Positions 6,445 to 6,536 of a DNA stretch of 6,536 bases are shown here, piece after piece. How positions within the stretch are numbered: position 1 is the first letter of the stretch; each line of letters begins with the position of its first letter. Origin of the DNA: an uncultured Actinomycetes bacterium. GTDB taxonomy: Bacteria; Actinomycetota; Actinomycetes; Mycobacteriales; Nakamurellaceae. The translations under genes were made by a program, and so were the position numbers. The notes beneath the pieces were generated by a model, which did not search any database, was not told the origin of the DNA, and was given only the letters and a program-made list of their open reading frames with translations. Where the stretch lies: positions 1 to 6,536 of the forward strand of contig CALANS010000091.1 in the NCBI GenBank assembly GCA_937926105.1. Direction: 5' to 3'.

Positions 6445-6536
6445 TGACTACGCTGCAGCGCGGGCGAACCTGGAGGATTCGATCGGTCTACTGGCGAATG
6501 TCGCTGGCATTTATCGTCGCTGCGACGGCGCGAATC
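6419..6536 (+). pseudogene. Possible C-terminal fragment of a large serine recombinase (runs off window)
   Basis: In the reading frame shifted from the DprA-like fragment, the sequence reads NNRIAAHHDDYAAARANLED then SIGLLANVAGIYRRCDGAN and continues beyond the edge. This helical pattern, with R-A-N-L-E-D-S-I-x-L-L followed by I-Y-R-R-C-D, resembles the end of actinobacterial serine recombinases just before the phrase RRLCNQAFF. The frame is closed by a stop upstream (6398-6400) and has no obvious start codon with a ribosome binding site, so it is probably a 5'-truncated remnant joined to the DprA-like piece. The call is from memory of the family, and the visible part is only ~39 residues. 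Confidence 0.42.

Overview
The base composition, GC-rich codon use, leaderless-type start sites and protein style all suggest a high-GC actinobacterium, possibly a member of the Microbacteriaceae. That placement is an inference from protein style; the window has no marker gene that settles it.

Left part (1-1302): an ordinary two-component regulatory pair on the minus strand. An OmpR/PhoB-type response regulator (1228-536) is followed, with an ATGA overlap, by a membrane sensor histidine kinase (539 to beyond the window edge). A strong hairpin terminator (1273-1298) lies just upstream and closes the neighbouring region.

Middle (1413-5723): an accessory block. A small plus-strand gene encoding two helix-turn-helix motifs (1413-1748) is convergent with a compact three-gene minus-strand operon. 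The operon runs, in order of transcription, patatin-like phospholipase (CapV-type, 5723-4620), CD-NTase cyclic-oligonucleotide synthase (4623-3631), and an E2-E1 ubiquitin-transfer-like fusion (Cap2-type, 3634-1877). Both gene joints are 4-base ATGA overlaps. This is a type II CBASS anti-phage system: on infection the CD-NTase should make a cyclic nucleotide signal, Cap2 should prime the CD-NTase by conjugating its C-terminal glycine, and the phospholipase should degrade the membrane and abort the infection. The JAB-family peptidase Cap3, usual in E1-containing type II systems, is not encoded in the window, which is the most interesting feature here.

Right part (5829-6536): a small two-pass membrane protein on the minus strand, then a mosaic end. 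There the first ~26 codons of what looks like a DprA-like protein are fused out of frame to what looks like the C-terminal end of a large serine recombinase. With the helix-turn-helix gene on the other side, this suggests the CBASS operon sits in a patchwork island shaped by site-specific recombination.

No rRNA, tRNA, CRISPR array or complete insertion sequence was recognised.
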